Positions 24,351-35,274 are shown, numbered from the stretch's first letter. The stretch is 64,000 nucleotides of DNA from Paenibacillus plantarum (GCF_013141695.1 NZ_WHNY01000075.1:248001-312000), one strand, 5' to 3'. Numbers and translations are program-made. The notes: a model not told the origin generated them from the sequence alone.

Positions 24351-26003
24351 TTGAAACAGATTCGTTACAAGCAGTTGGAGCAAATATCATTCGCCGACTT
24401 GGAAGTCTATTCGGTATTACCAGCTCATCCTATCTGGAGCCGAGCGGCTGAACTGCTCGACTTCAGTTTTGCGGATGAAATCTGTGCTCCGCTCTATTCT
24501 ACTCGTGGACCAAAGCCTTACGCCCCTTCGTTAAAGTTAAAACTCCATATCGTACAACGCTATTACAATCTCTCCGACCGCGAAATGGAAGAGCGCGTTA
24601 TCGGAGATTTGTTCATTAAGCGGTTTCTGGGTCTGCCGGTAAGCTTCATCGGATTCGACCACAGCACCATTGGCCTCGACCGCGAACGGATGGGGTCTGT
24701 TCTTTTTGACACTTGTCATCACCATATTCTTGCTCAAGCCAAACAAATAGGTTTGTGGGGACAGAATAAGGATATATGGCTAGTCGACTCGTTTCATACG
24801 GACGGACATGTGGCGCGGCTGTCGGCTTATCGTCTCATCAAGCAAGCCGTTCTTCGGGTAATCAATCACCTCAAACGTGCCCACAGCATGCTGTATCGGC
24901 AGCTTGGAATTGAATTGGACCTGCGGGTATTGACCGATAAAGTACCAGTCAATCCTACGCCAGAAGAAAGCGCCGTCTCGTTCAGCAAGTTGGTTGTCCT
25001 TGCTTATGGGCTACTATATTGGTTTGAGAAAGAAACCATTCGCTCCATGTTCTGGTCGTGGAACAATCGTGAACGACAGCTTGTTTCGCTGGAAAGACAA
25101 GGGATTCTGTTTCGTATCCTTTCCGAGAATACAGAGCCAGGTTATCCGGATGATCCAGATGGCACCTACAAGAAACGCCCTCGCAAAGAACGTCCGGCAG
25201 ATCGGCTACTTAGTTGCGTCGATCCGGATGCGCGTGTGGCCAAGAAAAGGGCGAAAATGTTTGTCGGGGACAAAATTCAAGTGGTTACGTCGGCGACTCA
25301 CAACATAGTGCTGCTTGCAGAGCCTATTGCTTGTAATGAGCCGGACGGAGAACAACTGCAAGAGCTTGTGAACACAATACGAGAAAGGCATCATGTTAAC
25401 CCTGAAGCGGTTGTAGCGGATTCCGCCTACGGATATGGATGTCATCGCCAAGCCTTCACTACGGACGATATCACTTTGGTTGCACCACTCAAAACAGTAA
25501 ACTCCAACCCTACCGGCTTGTATTCAAACGACTTATTTGTTTATGACCATGAGGCCAAAACCGTAACCTGCCCTGCTGAAGTGATGACGAGCAATGCTGT
25601 AGATAATCGTAAGATTGAAGGGAAACAGTATAAATTTCCTAAATTAACTTGCAACGCTTGTCCGTTACGTGAACAATGCACAGAGAGTGCCTCTGGCCGA
25701 ACCGTCTTCATTAGTGACTACTACGAAGAGTTCCAGAGAGCCAAAGCATTCAATGAGACAGATGAGGCCGTAAGGTTGTTTATTATGCGAAATGCAGTTG
25801 AACGCAAGAATAACGAGATGAAAAACCATAACGGCCTCGGACACGCCCGCGTATACTCAAGAGAGAAACGCCGCACGTATGTGAAACTCGTGAGCATGGT
25901 CGTTAATCTCAAACAGTTTGTTAAACAAGAAAAACCGCTCGTGCTGGGATTCGTAAGAAAACGTCTCCCTAGTTCCCGTATGCCCGTTTCGCAAGTCATG
26001 TAG
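24351..26003 (+). CDS. IS1182 family transposase
   Basis: DDE transposase, 550 aa. The N-terminal domain has the family phrase RGPKPYAPSLKLKLHIVQRYYNLSDREMEERV. The catalytic region has DSFHTDGHVAR (first Asp), VVADSAYGYG (second Asp) and AVERKNNEMKNHNGLGHARVYS (Glu). The zinc-like segment TCNACPLREQCT precedes the last helix. TTG at 24351 is preferred because GAGAGGGGG (24334-24342) is 8 nt away; TTG at 24345 is too close. No frameshift or stop interrupts it. Confidence 0.93.
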   Translation: MKQIRYKQLEQISFADLEVYSVLPAHPIWSRAAELLDFSFADEICAPLYSTRGPKPYAPSLKLKLHIVQRYYNLSDREMEERVIGDLFIKRFLGLPVSFIGFDHSTIGLDRERMGSVLFDTCHHHILAQAKQIGLWGQNKDIWLVDSFHTDGHVARLSAYRLIKQAVLRVINHLKRAHSMLYRQLGIELDLRVLTDKVPVNPTPEESAVSFSKLVVLAYGLLYWFEKETIRSMFWSWNNRERQLVSLERQGILFRILSENTEPGYPDDPDGTYKKRPRKERPADRLLSCVDPDARVAKKRAKMFVGDKIQVVTSATHNIVLLAEPIACNEPDGEQLQELVNTIRERHHVNPEAVVADSAYGYGCHRQAFTTDDITLVAPLKTVNSNPTGLYSNDLFVYDHEAKTVTCPAEVMTSNAVDNRKIEGKQYKFPKLTCNACPLREQCTESASGRTVFISDYYEEFQRAKAFNETDEAVRLFIMRNAVERKNNEMKNHNGLGHARVYSREKRRTYVKLVSMVVNLKQFVKQEKPLVLGFVRKRLPSSRMPVSQVM

Positions 26004-26119
26004 CAAATAAGGTAAAGAGAAAGCTTTATTACGGTACTATAGACCGCAAATTACCTTAACAATATTCTTAGTAGAGTAAATAAGTACTACTGGCTAAAAT
26101 TAATCGACAGTCTCATAAA

Positions 26120-26420
26120 TCGGACTAAAGCTACTCCCGACGAAGCGCTAATGTGATCAGGAGTGAAGTAGTTCCGTAATGTAGTGTTATAATGATCGAA
26201 TTACAAAGTAGTTTCATAGAGTATTCCTTTTCGTTTTTTGCGTTCCATGCTATACTAATAGAATATACGTTCGCATATTGATCACCGATTAAACCCCTTA
26301 AATTCCCCTCCATCATCTACCACGCCGACTCATCACTAGAAATATGATAGAATAGAGAGATTGAATACGAGAATTGCTTACGAAGCAAGCTTTCCGACGG
26401 AAAGTGTTAGGAGGCCTTGA
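26120..26420. other. Non-coding flank right of the insertion sequence
   Basis: 301 bp between the IS duplication and addB. I see only a good ribosome-binding site (AGGAGG at 26410) and a possible -10 (TAGAAT at 26348) for addB. A short frame on the minus strand here has no family resemblance. Confidence 0.4.
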
Positions 26421-29400
26421 ATGTCCATTCGATTCGTGATTGGTAGAGCCGGAAGCGGCAAGAGTGAACGCTGTCTAACGGAAATGAAAGAGCAGCTGGC
26501 ATCGGCGCCTGAAGGTGATCCGTTGATTTTGCTTGTTCCTGAACAAGCTACATTTCAAGCTGAGCATGCACTGGTATCGGATCCAAGTATTCGCGGAATG
26601 ATCCGCGCGCAAGTGTTAAGTTTTCACCGATTAGCATGGCGTGTTATGCAAGAAGAAGGCGGTACAGCGCGACTGCCTATAGATGATACAGGTAAGAAAC
26701 TGCTGTTAACTAGCATTTTACATAAATACAAGGATAAACTCCGGCTCTTTGGTCATTCTGCTGAGCAAATGGGCTTTGTAGATCGACTAAATCAGCTCTT
26801 TACAGAAATGAAACGCTATTGTGTGACGGCTGAACAGCTGGAAACGCACGAGAATAAACGCGTAACTAACCTTGGTGAACACGGCTTACTGCGGGACAAA
26901 ATGCATGATATTCAACTGGTGTATCGCCAATTTGAGGCAGAGCTTGCGAAGCAGTATTTGGACGGCGAAGATTACTTGACGCTGCTCGCAGAGCAAGTGC
27001 CGAACTCGGTTTATTTGCGTTCAGCGTCAGTCTGGATTGATGGATTTCATGGCTTTACGCCTCAAGAATTCAAGGTGCTTGGTGCCTTATTTGCTGCTTG
27101 TAAGCAAGTAACGATTACGTTATGTCTGGATCGCGAACTGCAAGCGGGGGATACCCCGGATGAATTGGATTTATTTCATCCCACAGCTACGACGATGGTA
27201 CGTTTGCAAGATATGATATGGCAGCTTGGACTTGATGCAGCTGAAGTTATACATCTCGATCAAGAGCGTTCTCCACGATATGAGGATAGTCCAGCACTTG
27301 CTTATTTAGAGCAGAATTTCGATCGTCGAATCGGTGGTGGAGCACCGAAATATAAGCCTTCTCCAGGAGAGAAGATTGCCGACCAGCTCGTTATTAGGGA
27401 AGCAGTGCATCGTCGTGCGGAGGTTGAAGGCGCAGTGCGTGACATGCTTCAGTTAGTTCGGGAGCATGGTGTGCGCTGGCGTGAAATGGCGATCATGGTG
27501 CGGAATATGGAAGGGTATCAAGATCTGTTAAACATGGTACTTACGGATTATGAGATCCCTCACTTTTTCGATCAGAAGCGTTCAGTGCTGCATCATCCAC
27601 TCGTGGAATTCATTCGCTCGGCGCTCGAGGTTATTCAGCATAATTGGCATTACGATGCCGTATTCCGTTGTATCAAAACGGATTTACTGCTCCCCCTTGA
27701 TGCGACAACACAAAGAACTGAGTTAGATAAATTAGAGAATTATGTACTTGCATTCGGGATTCATGGTTATAGATGGACGGATGGTAAGCCATGGACGTAT
27801 AAGTTTCGTGCCAATTTGGAGCAAGCGGATGATCAGGTAAATGAACAAACAGCGGAGCTTCAGGCTTTAAATACGAGTAAATCGTGGGTTGTTAGTCCAT
27901 TGCTTGCGTTATCCAATCGCCTTTCACAAGCGCGTACGGTCAAAGCTCAGGTTGAAGCGGTTTATGAGTTATTGGTCACCGTTCAAGCGCCAGAGAAATT
28001 AGAAGCATGGACACAGCAAGCAACACGTGATGGTAAGCCAGAGAAGGCTCGCGAGCATGGTCAAATGTGGAACAGTGTCATGGATATGCTGGATCAATTG
28101 GTGGAAACCATGGGTGATGATGAACTTTCTTTGGAGCTGTTTAACGGCCTGATTGAAACAGGGATGGAAAGCATGAAGCTGGGATTAGTTCCGCCATCGA
28201 TGGATCAGTTGCTGATCGGAAGTATGGATCGAACTCGCTCAAGCGGGATTCGGTATGCGTATATTTTAGGCGTGAATGATGGGGTTATTCCTGCGCAAAT
28301 GGCTGAAAAAGGTGTGCTCACAGAAGCAGAACGCAGTGTTCTCATGGATTCGGGGTTGCCAATGGCGGATGGAAGCCGCCGAAAGTTGTTGGATGAGCAA
28401 TTTATCGTCTATACATCGTTGACTGTACCTGGTAAGCGGCTTTGGATGAGTTATCCGTTAGCAGATGAAGAAGGGAAATCGTTGTTGCCTTCAGAACTGA
28501 TCAGACAAATGCGACAGCTTTTTCCAGGTACGGAAGAACCTCTACTTCTGGCAGAACCTTCTGCAGAAGCTCCCGAAAGTGAGCAAGCTGCCTATTTGTC
28601 GCATCCGACACAGGCGATCTCTTATTTGGCTGTTCGTATGAAACATTGGATGCTCGGTGGCCGTATATCGGAGCTATGGTGGGATGCGTACAATTGGTAC
28701 GCGGAACAACCCGTGTGGCAGACGAAACTACAATCGCTGGTAATGGCGTTGCAATATACGAACAAAGAGAAGGGGCTTACCACCTCTACGAGCAAAATGT
28801 TATATGGTCAGCACTTACGTGCCAGCGTCTCGCGAATGGAGAAATATGTAGCATGTCCGTTCTCGCACTTCATATCTCATGGCCTAAGGCTGCAAGAACG
28901 TCGTGTCTATCGTTTGGATGCTCCGGATATCGGTCAATTGTTCCACGCAGCATTGAATCAGTTCGTTCAAAAGCTGCAGCAGGACCAGCTAGATTGGGGT
29001 TCTCTTTCCGCCGAGCAATGTATGGAGAGGTCCGCACAAGTTGTGGATGAGCTCGCACCGAGACTTCAAGGAGAAATTCTACTTAGTTCAAGTCGATACG
29101 CATATATAGCCCGGAAACTGAAGCAAGTGGTAGGTAGGGCAGCAGTTATTCTCGGCGAACACGCCAAACATGGTCAATTTCAACCGCTAGGATTGGAGAT
29201 TGATTTTGGGCCAGGCAAGGATTTACCATCGCTAACTTTTGAATTGGAAAACGGTTGTACGATGGAGATTATCGGACGAATCGACCGTGTGGATCGAGCG
29301 GATGGAGAGAACGGTGTGCTTTTACGAGTGATTGACTACAAATCCAGTCAAACAGCTTTGCAGCTTTCCGAAGTGTACTACGGATTATCCTTGCAAATGC

Positions 29401-29951
29401 TGACTTACTTGGACGTTATTCTTACGCACGCAGAGACATGGCTTGGTGCCCAAGCGAAGCCAGCAGGTGTGCTATATTTCCATGTGCATAATCCAATGCT
29501 CCAACAAAAGAATGCTCTTGATCCTGCCTCCGTCGAGAAAGAGCTGCGCAAACGTTTCAAAATGAAGGGTTTGATTACAGCTGATGCTGAGGTAGCTGGA
29601 TTGATGGATGATGAGCTAATCCATAGCTCGGGGCATTCACAACTTATCCCTGTTGCTTTAAAGAAAGATGGGAGTTTTTACTCGACTTCATCAGTAGCGA
29701 CGGACGAGCAGTGGGATACGCTGCGGACCTATGTACGCAAACAAGTAAAACAAATTGGTACGAACATTACAGACGGGCATGTAGATATTGCTCCTTATCG
29801 ATTAGGGAAAAAATCAGCCTGCCAGCATTGCTCGTATACGTCGATTTGTCAAATAGATCCCTTATTTGAAGGGAATGAGATCCAAGTCTTTCGACCACGT
29901 GCGAAGGATCAAGTATGGACGGAGTTGGCTGCGCAGGTGGGCCAGTCGTGA
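26421..29951 (+). CDS. addB: ATP-dependent helicase/nuclease subunit B (AddB)
   Basis: Subunit of the AddAB double-strand-break resection complex; its nuclease degrades one strand and the Fe-S cluster stabilises it. The product is 1,176 aa, the family length. Walker A-like GRAGSGKSERC is at the N-terminus. Fe-S cysteines: Cys in VACPFSHF (about residue 812), then CQHCSYTSIC near the C-terminus (about 1134-1143). RecB-type nuclease motif VIDYKSSQ (about 972). It is followed after 21 bp by addA, with sbcD and sbcC downstream, forming a repair operon. Confidence 0.97.
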   Translation: MSIRFVIGRAGSGKSERCLTEMKEQLASAPEGDPLILLVPEQATFQAEHALVSDPSIRGMIRAQVLSFHRLAWRVMQEEGGTARLPIDDTGKKLLLTSILHKYKDKLRLFGHSAEQMGFVDRLNQLFTEMKRYCVTAEQLETHENKRVTNLGEHGLLRDKMHDIQLVYRQFEAELAKQYLDGEDYLTLLAEQVPNSVYLRSASVWIDGFHGFTPQEFKVLGALFAACKQVTITLCLDRELQAGDTPDELDLFHPTATTMVRLQDMIWQLGLDAAEVIHLDQERSPRYEDSPALAYLEQNFDRRIGGGAPKYKPSPGEKIADQLVIREAVHRRAEVEGAVRDMLQLVREHGVRWREMAIMVRNMEGYQDLLNMVLTDYEIPHFFDQKRSVLHHPLVEFIRSALEVIQHNWHYDAVFRCIKTDLLLPLDATTQRTELDKLENYVLAFGIHGYRWTDGKPWTYKFRANLEQADDQVNEQTAELQALNTSKSWVVSPLLALSNRLSQARTVKAQVEAVYELLVTVQAPEKLEAWTQQATRDGKPEKAREHGQMWNSVMDMLDQLVETMGDDELSLELFNGLIETGMESMKLGLVPPSMDQLLIGSMDRTRSSGIRYAYILGVNDGVIPAQMAEKGVLTEAERSVLMDSGLPMADGSRRKLLDEQFIVYTSLTVPGKRLWMSYPLADEEGKSLLPSELIRQMRQLFPGTEEPLLLAEPSAEAPESEQAAYLSHPTQAISYLAVRMKHWMLGGRISELWWDAYNWYAEQPVWQTKLQSLVMALQYTNKEKGLTTSTSKMLYGQHLRASVSRMEKYVACPFSHFISHGLRLQERRVYRLDAPDIGQLFHAALNQFVQKLQQDQLDWGSLSAEQCMERSAQVVDELAPRLQGEILLSSSRYAYIARKLKQVVGRAAVILGEHAKHGQFQPLGLEIDFGPGKDLPSLTFELENGCTMEIIGRIDRVDRADGENGVLLRVIDYKSSQTALQLSEVYYGLSLQMLTYLDVILTHAETWLGAQAKPAGVLYFHVHNPMLQQKNALDPASVEKELRKRFKMKGLITADAEVAGLMDDELIHSSGHSQLIPVALKKDGSFYSTSSVATDEQWDTLRTYVRKQVKQIGTNITDGHVDIAPYRLGKKSACQHCSYTSICQIDPLFEGNEIQVFRPRAKDQVWTELAAQVGQS

Positions 29952-29972
29952 AGGTAGAGAGGAGCGTATCAG

Positions 29973-32900
29973 GTGACACAACAGCAAGAACCTAAACCTA
30001 TCGGTAGTACATGGACGGATGATCAATGGGACGCGATAACCCTCAAGGGTCAGAATATGTTGGTTGCCGCTGCTGCGGGCTCGGGAAAGACTGCCGTACT
30101 CGTTGAACGTATCATCCGACGGATCTCCAACGAGTGGGAGCCAATCGATGTAGATCGATTACTCGTTGCTACCTTTACGAAGGCTGCAGCTTCCGAAATG
30201 AAGCATCGTATTCGAGAAGCGCTTGAGAAAGAACTCATGAAACAGCCGCATTCCCAACATTTGCGTAAGCAGTTAGCACTCATGGGGAAAGCGTCCATTA
30301 CTACGCTTCACTCCTTTTGTTTAGAGGTTGTACAACGTTATTTTAGTCTTATCCAATTAGACCCTGGCTTTCGGATTGCGAATGAAACAGAAGCAGATTT
30401 ACTTCGTCAAGATCTGCTTGGCGAGATGCTAGAAGAATATTATGCGGCAAGTGCTGAGAACAGTGCCTTTTGGCAATTGGTGGATTCTTTCAGTGGTGAG
30501 CGCAACGATAGCGCAATTATGCAGCTCATTCAGAAATTATACGATGTATCTCGCAGTCATCCTTGGCCAGAGCACTGGTTAAGAGGAACAGCTTCTATGT
30601 TCGGGCCGCGAGCACATCAAGCTGACCAAGAGAACGTGGATGAGGCAAAAGCGATTGTTGAAGAAGCCTTGCCTTATGTTGCCGCGACATCTGCACCTGT
30701 GGATTATTCACTATGGGAGCAAAGTCTTATTCGTGATCTTTCCCTTGAACTTGAGGGAGCAGCGGACTTGCTAGGACAAGCCATCCATATCGCAGAATCC
30801 CCAGGAGGTCCTGCTCCATATATCGATAATTTACGCGATGATTTGTTGCTCGTTCAGAATTTGCTGGAAACAACGACATACCCATGGTCCGTCTTGTATC
30901 TTGGTTTTCAGACGGTTGAGTTCGGCAAGCTCAAAGCCTGCAAAGGCGATGATTATGATAAAGGACTGCAAGAAGAAGTCAAAGAACTACGGAACAAGGC
31001 CAAGGATCAAATTAACAAATTAAAAGAAGAATTGTTCGGCCGGACACCAGAGCAATTTCATCAAGAAATTGCCATAATGGCTCCTATATTGCACGTCCTT
31101 GTCGATCTTATCGTTGATTTTGGCGCAAGATACCAAGCGGCTAAAGCAGCGAAGGGTCTGATTGACTTTGCTGATTTGGAGCATTACTGCTTGCAAATTC
31201 TTAGTGCACCTGGGTCCATGCCTGGCGAGTTATATCCTTCGGAGGCTGCACAAGCGTATCGGAAACAATTTGCTGAAGTGCTTCTGGATGAATACCAGGA
31301 TACGAATCGTGTCCAAGAAGCCATTGTTGAGTTGATTTCAACAGCTAAACCTGGGAATCGGTTTATGGTCGGCGATGTGAAGCAAAGTATTTATCGGTTT
31401 CGACTAGCAGAGCCTGGTCTGTTTTTAGAGAAATACAAAGCGTATCGTTCTAACAAAGAGTCAACATCTGGTGGAGAAATGAACGGTGGGAGAATTGACT
31501 TAGCTAGAAATTTCCGAAGTCGTCTGCAAGTCGTCGATGCAGTTAACTTTATTTTCAAACAAATGATGAATGAAACTGTTGGTGAAATTGCTTATGATGA
31601 GCGTGCAGAGCTGGTCTATGGAGCGGGATATCCGCCTTCGCTATCCGATTGTTCTGTGGAGATGCTGATCATTGACCGTGCGAAAGACGGCGCTGACAAA
31701 AGTGATGCGTTTACGGAAGAATCGGAAGAAAATAGTGAAGAGTTTAACGCTGAAAGCGCTGAGAATGCTGCGGATCCTGCAATAGAAGCAGAAGAACTGG
31801 AAACCGCACAGTTGGAGGCACGTACCATCGCTCTTCAAATCAAGGGTTTGTTAGGTGCTGAGAATCAAGGAGCTTTTCAGGTTTTTGATAAAAGAACTGG
31901 CGGCAATCGGCCGGTAACCTACAGGGATATCGTAATTTTACTCCGAGCAACCCAAGCATGGTCTCCCATTATAATCGACGAGCTGAAGAAGCAGGGAATA
32001 CCTGCTTATGCTGAGCTCAGCACAGGGTACTTCTCGGCAACCGAAGTCGAGACGATGCTCTCCTTATTGAAGGTTATCGACAATCCGTATCAGGACGTAC
32101 CTTTGGCTGCTGTTTTGCGATCACCTATGGTGGGGTTAACTGCGGAAGATTTAGCACAAATTCGAGTTGCGGATAAATCTGTAGCATTCTATGAGTCTGT
32201 ACTGCGGACTGCTGGGCAAAATACCCAGAATGAGAATGACCAGTTGTCGATGAAATTGACCGTGTTTCTAGAACAATTAGAACAATGGCGTAATGACGCG
32301 AGGCAGGGCTCACTTGCTGACTTGATCTGGAGCATCTTTAGACAAACCGGCTATTATGATTTCGCTGGCGGTCTGCCTGGCGGTATGCAAAGACAAGCCA
32401 ATTTACGGGCGCTCTATGATAGAGCTAGACAATATGAGAGTACATCCTTGCGTGGATTATTCCGCTTTTTACGATTTATTGAGCGGATGAAAGAAAGCGG
32501 AGGCGATCTTGGAACCGCGCGTGCGTTGGGGGAACAGGAAGACGTTGTACGAATTATGTCTATTCATAAGAGTAAGGGTTTGGAATTTCCTGTGGTATTC
32601 GTAGCGGGAATGGCGAAAATGTTTAATCAACGCGATTTGAATGAGGCATTTTTATTGCATAAAGAGCTTGGCTTTGGGCCGAGATTTGTAGATACGACGC
32701 TTCGTGTTAGTTACCCGACGTTACCTTCACTTGCCATTAAAAAGAGGCTGAAGCTAGAGCTTCTTGCTGAAGAAATGCGAGTTCTTTATGTCGCTCTTAC
32801 GAGAGCGCGCGAGAAATTGTACCTATTAGGTACTGTGAAATCTCTCGATAAACTTCTGCGCGGATGGGGACGTCACTTATCAAGAGAGGCTTGGTACTTG

Positions 32901-33935
32901 CCTGATTTTGAGTTGGCTAAAGCGAAGAGCTATCTGGATTGGGTAGGACCGGCATTGCTTCGTCATCCGGATGCAGCCTTGTGGCGAGATAGACTTGGCA
33001 TTAGTGATATGTCTTCTGAAGTACGTTTACTGCGTGATTCCTCGCAATGGAAACTATCTGTCATTACGCCAGAAAGCTTACAGCAATTAGATGTGTTAGT
33101 AGATTCGGCATTCGAGCCAGATCAGGATCGATTTATGGCCATTCAGCAACGAGAGGTTGTCACTACATCGGGGAAATGGAAAGATGCTTTAGATGAGCGT
33201 TTATCCTGGCAATATGATTTTCCAGACGCGCCTAAACATTTTGCCAAAACGACCGTTTCGGAGATGAAACGATTATCTGATATTAACCGAATCGCAGATG
33301 AGTTGGAGTCACCGAACTCTGTGGATATCACATCAATACTGGGGCCTGCGACAGTAACCAGTCAACCAGTTCCTTCGATTTGGCGTAGACCGAGATTTAT
33401 GGAAGAGAAGAAACTGACGGCGGCAGAGAAAGGGACAGTTGTTCATGCCGTTATGCAAAATATGTCCCTATCGGAATTGCCTACAGAGGCAAGTATCCAA
33501 TCGACGCTCCAGGAGATGTTGGACAAACAAACAATGACGCAGGACCAGCGCGATGTGGTAGATATTCCTGTCATATTAAAGTTTTTTGAGACGTCGGTTG
33601 GCAAAAGAATGATTCAGTCACATCATGTTCAGCGTGAGGTTCCATTCAGTTATGGACTTCCTGCAGATGAGGTTTATTCGGAAACAGATCCATCTACACT
33701 TGGTGAGACAGTGCTCATTCAAGGGGTTATTGACTGTTTATTTGAAGATGAACTGGGACTCGTTCTCGTTGATTATAAAACGGATGCTGTTAGAGGAAGC
33801 ACGGAAGCGGAACTTCAGCTACGCTATGAGAAGCAAATAAGCTTGTACGCGCGAGCTGTGGAACATATTTGGAAACGTCCGATACACGGAAAGTACCTCT
33901 ATTTTTTTGACGGAGCGAAGTTGGTTGAAATGTAG
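29973..33935 (+). CDS. addA: ATP-dependent helicase/nuclease subunit A (AddA)
   Basis: UvrD-type 3'-5' helicase with a C-terminal nuclease; it unwinds and resects broken ends and recognises Chi with AddB. The product is 1,320 aa. Walker A AAAGSGKTAVLVERI (about residue 32), DEXX motif VLLDEYQDTNRVQ, GDVKQSIYRFR, helicase motif V/VI in IMSIHKSKGLEFPVVFV and LYVALTRAREKLYLLG, nuclease motif LVLVDYKTDAV. An acidic insert (SEENSEEFNAESAENAADPAIEAEE, about 580-610) sits between helicase motifs. GTG start with GAGAGGAG upstream. Confidence 0.97.
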   Translation: MTQQQEPKPIGSTWTDDQWDAITLKGQNMLVAAAAGSGKTAVLVERIIRRISNEWEPIDVDRLLVATFTKAAASEMKHRIREALEKELMKQPHSQHLRKQLALMGKASITTLHSFCLEVVQRYFSLIQLDPGFRIANETEADLLRQDLLGEMLEEYYAASAENSAFWQLVDSFSGERNDSAIMQLIQKLYDVSRSHPWPEHWLRGTASMFGPRAHQADQENVDEAKAIVEEALPYVAATSAPVDYSLWEQSLIRDLSLELEGAADLLGQAIHIAESPGGPAPYIDNLRDDLLLVQNLLETTTYPWSVLYLGFQTVEFGKLKACKGDDYDKGLQEEVKELRNKAKDQINKLKEELFGRTPEQFHQEIAIMAPILHVLVDLIVDFGARYQAAKAAKGLIDFADLEHYCLQILSAPGSMPGELYPSEAAQAYRKQFAEVLLDEYQDTNRVQEAIVELISTAKPGNRFMVGDVKQSIYRFRLAEPGLFLEKYKAYRSNKESTSGGEMNGGRIDLARNFRSRLQVVDAVNFIFKQMMNETVGEIAYDERAELVYGAGYPPSLSDCSVEMLIIDRAKDGADKSDAFTEESEENSEEFNAESAENAADPAIEAEELETAQLEARTIALQIKGLLGAENQGAFQVFDKRTGGNRPVTYRDIVILLRATQAWSPIIIDELKKQGIPAYAELSTGYFSATEVETMLSLLKVIDNPYQDVPLAAVLRSPMVGLTAEDLAQIRVADKSVAFYESVLRTAGQNTQNENDQLSMKLTVFLEQLEQWRNDARQGSLADLIWSIFRQTGYYDFAGGLPGGMQRQANLRALYDRARQYESTSLRGLFRFLRFIERMKESGGDLGTARALGEQEDVVRIMSIHKSKGLEFPVVFVAGMAKMFNQRDLNEAFLLHKELGFGPRFVDTTLRVSYPTLPSLAIKKRLKLELLAEEMRVLYVALTRAREKLYLLGTVKSLDKLLRGWGRHLSREAWYLPDFELAKAKSYLDWVGPALLRHPDAALWRDRLGISDMSSEVRLLRDSSQWKLSVITPESLQQLDVLVDSAFEPDQDRFMAIQQREVVTTSGKWKDALDERLSWQYDFPDAPKHFAKTTVSEMKRLSDINRIADELESPNSVDITSILGPATVTSQPVPSIWRRPRFMEEKKLTAAEKGTVVHAVMQNMSLSELPTEASIQSTLQEMLDKQTMTQDQRDVVDIPVILKFFETSVGKRMIQSHHVQREVPFSYGLPADEVYSETDPSTLGETVLIQGVIDCLFEDELGLVLVDYKTDAVRGSTEAELQLRYEKQISLYARAVEHIWKRPIHGKYLYFFDGAKLVEM

Positions 33936-33980
33936 TAATAGAAAACGGAAGCCAACCCAGGGGTAGGAAGGAGATGAGAC

Positions 33981-35162
33981 ATGCGAATTTTACACACAGC
34001 GGATTGGCATTTTGGACGAGCCTTGGAAGGTCGAAGCCGGATGGAAGAACAAATTGCGTTTATGGATGAGCTCGTGCGCATCGTAGAAGATCAAGCCATT
34101 GATCTAGTGTTGATCGCAGGAGATATTTATGACAGCGTGAATCCGCCTGCTGCAGCGGAGCAGTTGTTTTATGAAGGCATTGCCAGATTAGCAGATGGCG
34201 GGAAGAGGCATGTAGCGATTATCTCAGGCAATCATGATCATCCGGATCGGCTTGCAGCTTCGGGTCCACTAGCAGCAACGCAAGGCATCACTTTGATAGG
34301 TTTGCCAATTCCAGAAATTCAGTCGATTGGCATAGCGCGTACGGGTGAGCTTGCACGACTAATTGCTTTGCCGTATCCATCGGAGTCACGATTGAAAGAG
34401 TTGTTGTCCGAAGTTGCAGAGGAAGAAGTGCTGCGTAGCAAATATTCAGAACGAGTCGGGACACTCATACGTAAACAAGCTGCTTCTTTTGAAGCTAGCA
34501 CAGTAAATTTGATTATGAGTCATTTGTATGTTTTAGGAGGGCATGAAACGGATTCTGAAAGACCTATTCAGGTTGGCGGTGCTTATACAGTTGATACAAC
34601 GGCTTTGACAGCAGGTGCGCAATACGTTGCCTTAGGTCATTTGCATCGTCCTCAAAATGTGAAGGCCGCATCACCCATTCGATATAGTGGATCACCGTTA
34701 GCCTACAGCTTCTCGGAAGCGGGCCAAGCCAAATCGGTTACGATACTTGATCTTGCCCCAGGGCAGGTAGCCGAGCCAGAAGAGATTTTTTTGACCTCAG
34801 GTCGCCCCTTAGTGAGCTGGAAGGCGAAGGAAGGCATAGGACAAGTTCATCAATGGTTAGAAGAGCAGCGGGATAGCACGGCATGGATCGATTTGGAGAT
34901 TACGATGACATCTGCGATGTCTATTGAACAGATACAATCGTTACGTAAAGCATACGAAGGATTCATTCACATTCGCCCCATATATCCAGAAATGGAAGTT
35001 GTGCGTTCGGCGATGCCAAGAGCGGCTTTTTCGATGGAAGAGCATTTCACGCGCTTCTATGCGCGCCAAACGGGAGGCGCACAGCCTGAGCCTGCGTTAG
35101 TTCAATTATTTTTGGAACTGCTGCAAGAGAAAGATCTGGGGGATTCCTCTGGAGGCGAGTAA
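33981..35162 (+). CDS. sbcD: Exonuclease subunit SbcD (Mre11 family)
   Basis: Metallophosphoesterase nuclease of the SbcCD complex that cuts hairpins and processes blocked ends. The product is 393 aa. Phosphoesterase motifs: LHTADWHFGR, IAGDIYD, SGNHDHPDR, LGHLHRPQ. The C-terminal capping region is about 290-393. It follows addA by 45 bp and precedes sbcC, its obligate partner. Confidence 0.96.
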   Translation: MRILHTADWHFGRALEGRSRMEEQIAFMDELVRIVEDQAIDLVLIAGDIYDSVNPPAAAEQLFYEGIARLADGGKRHVAIISGNHDHPDRLAASGPLAATQGITLIGLPIPEIQSIGIARTGELARLIALPYPSESRLKELLSEVAEEEVLRSKYSERVGTLIRKQAASFEASTVNLIMSHLYVLGGHETDSERPIQVGGAYTVDTTALTAGAQYVALGHLHRPQNVKAASPIRYSGSPLAYSFSEAGQAKSVTILDLAPGQVAEPEEIFLTSGRPLVSWKAKEGIGQVHQWLEEQRDSTAWIDLEITMTSAMSIEQIQSLRKAYEGFIHIRPIYPEMEVVRSAMPRAAFSMEEHFTRFYARQTGGAQPEPALVQLFLELLQEKDLGDSSGGE

Positions 35163-35274
35163 TTGAGCAGGGAGAGATCTACGACTACGTACGTGAGAAG
35201 AGAGTATGCGAAGTGTTTTCCCCAATTAGTACTTGTGGATAACTTTGCGATGTGTATGAAAGGAGGAAAATACA

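Larger units (their letters stand above)
24220..26114 (+). mobile_element. IS1182-type insertion sequence, apparently intact
   Basis: 1,895-bp element bounded by perfect 17-bp terminal inverted repeats beginning GAGACTGTCGATTAATT (24220-24236; complement at 26098-26114). It encodes one full-length transposase and has an extended -10 promoter inside. A 5-bp duplication ATAAA flanks it. Rejoining the flanks gives a continuous AT-rich intergenic sequence, so no gene was broken by the insertion. Confidence 0.92.

Noticed and set aside
26131..26316. Small minus-strand frame right of the insertion sequence
   Set aside because: Low-complexity AT-rich translation without a start signal or family similarity.
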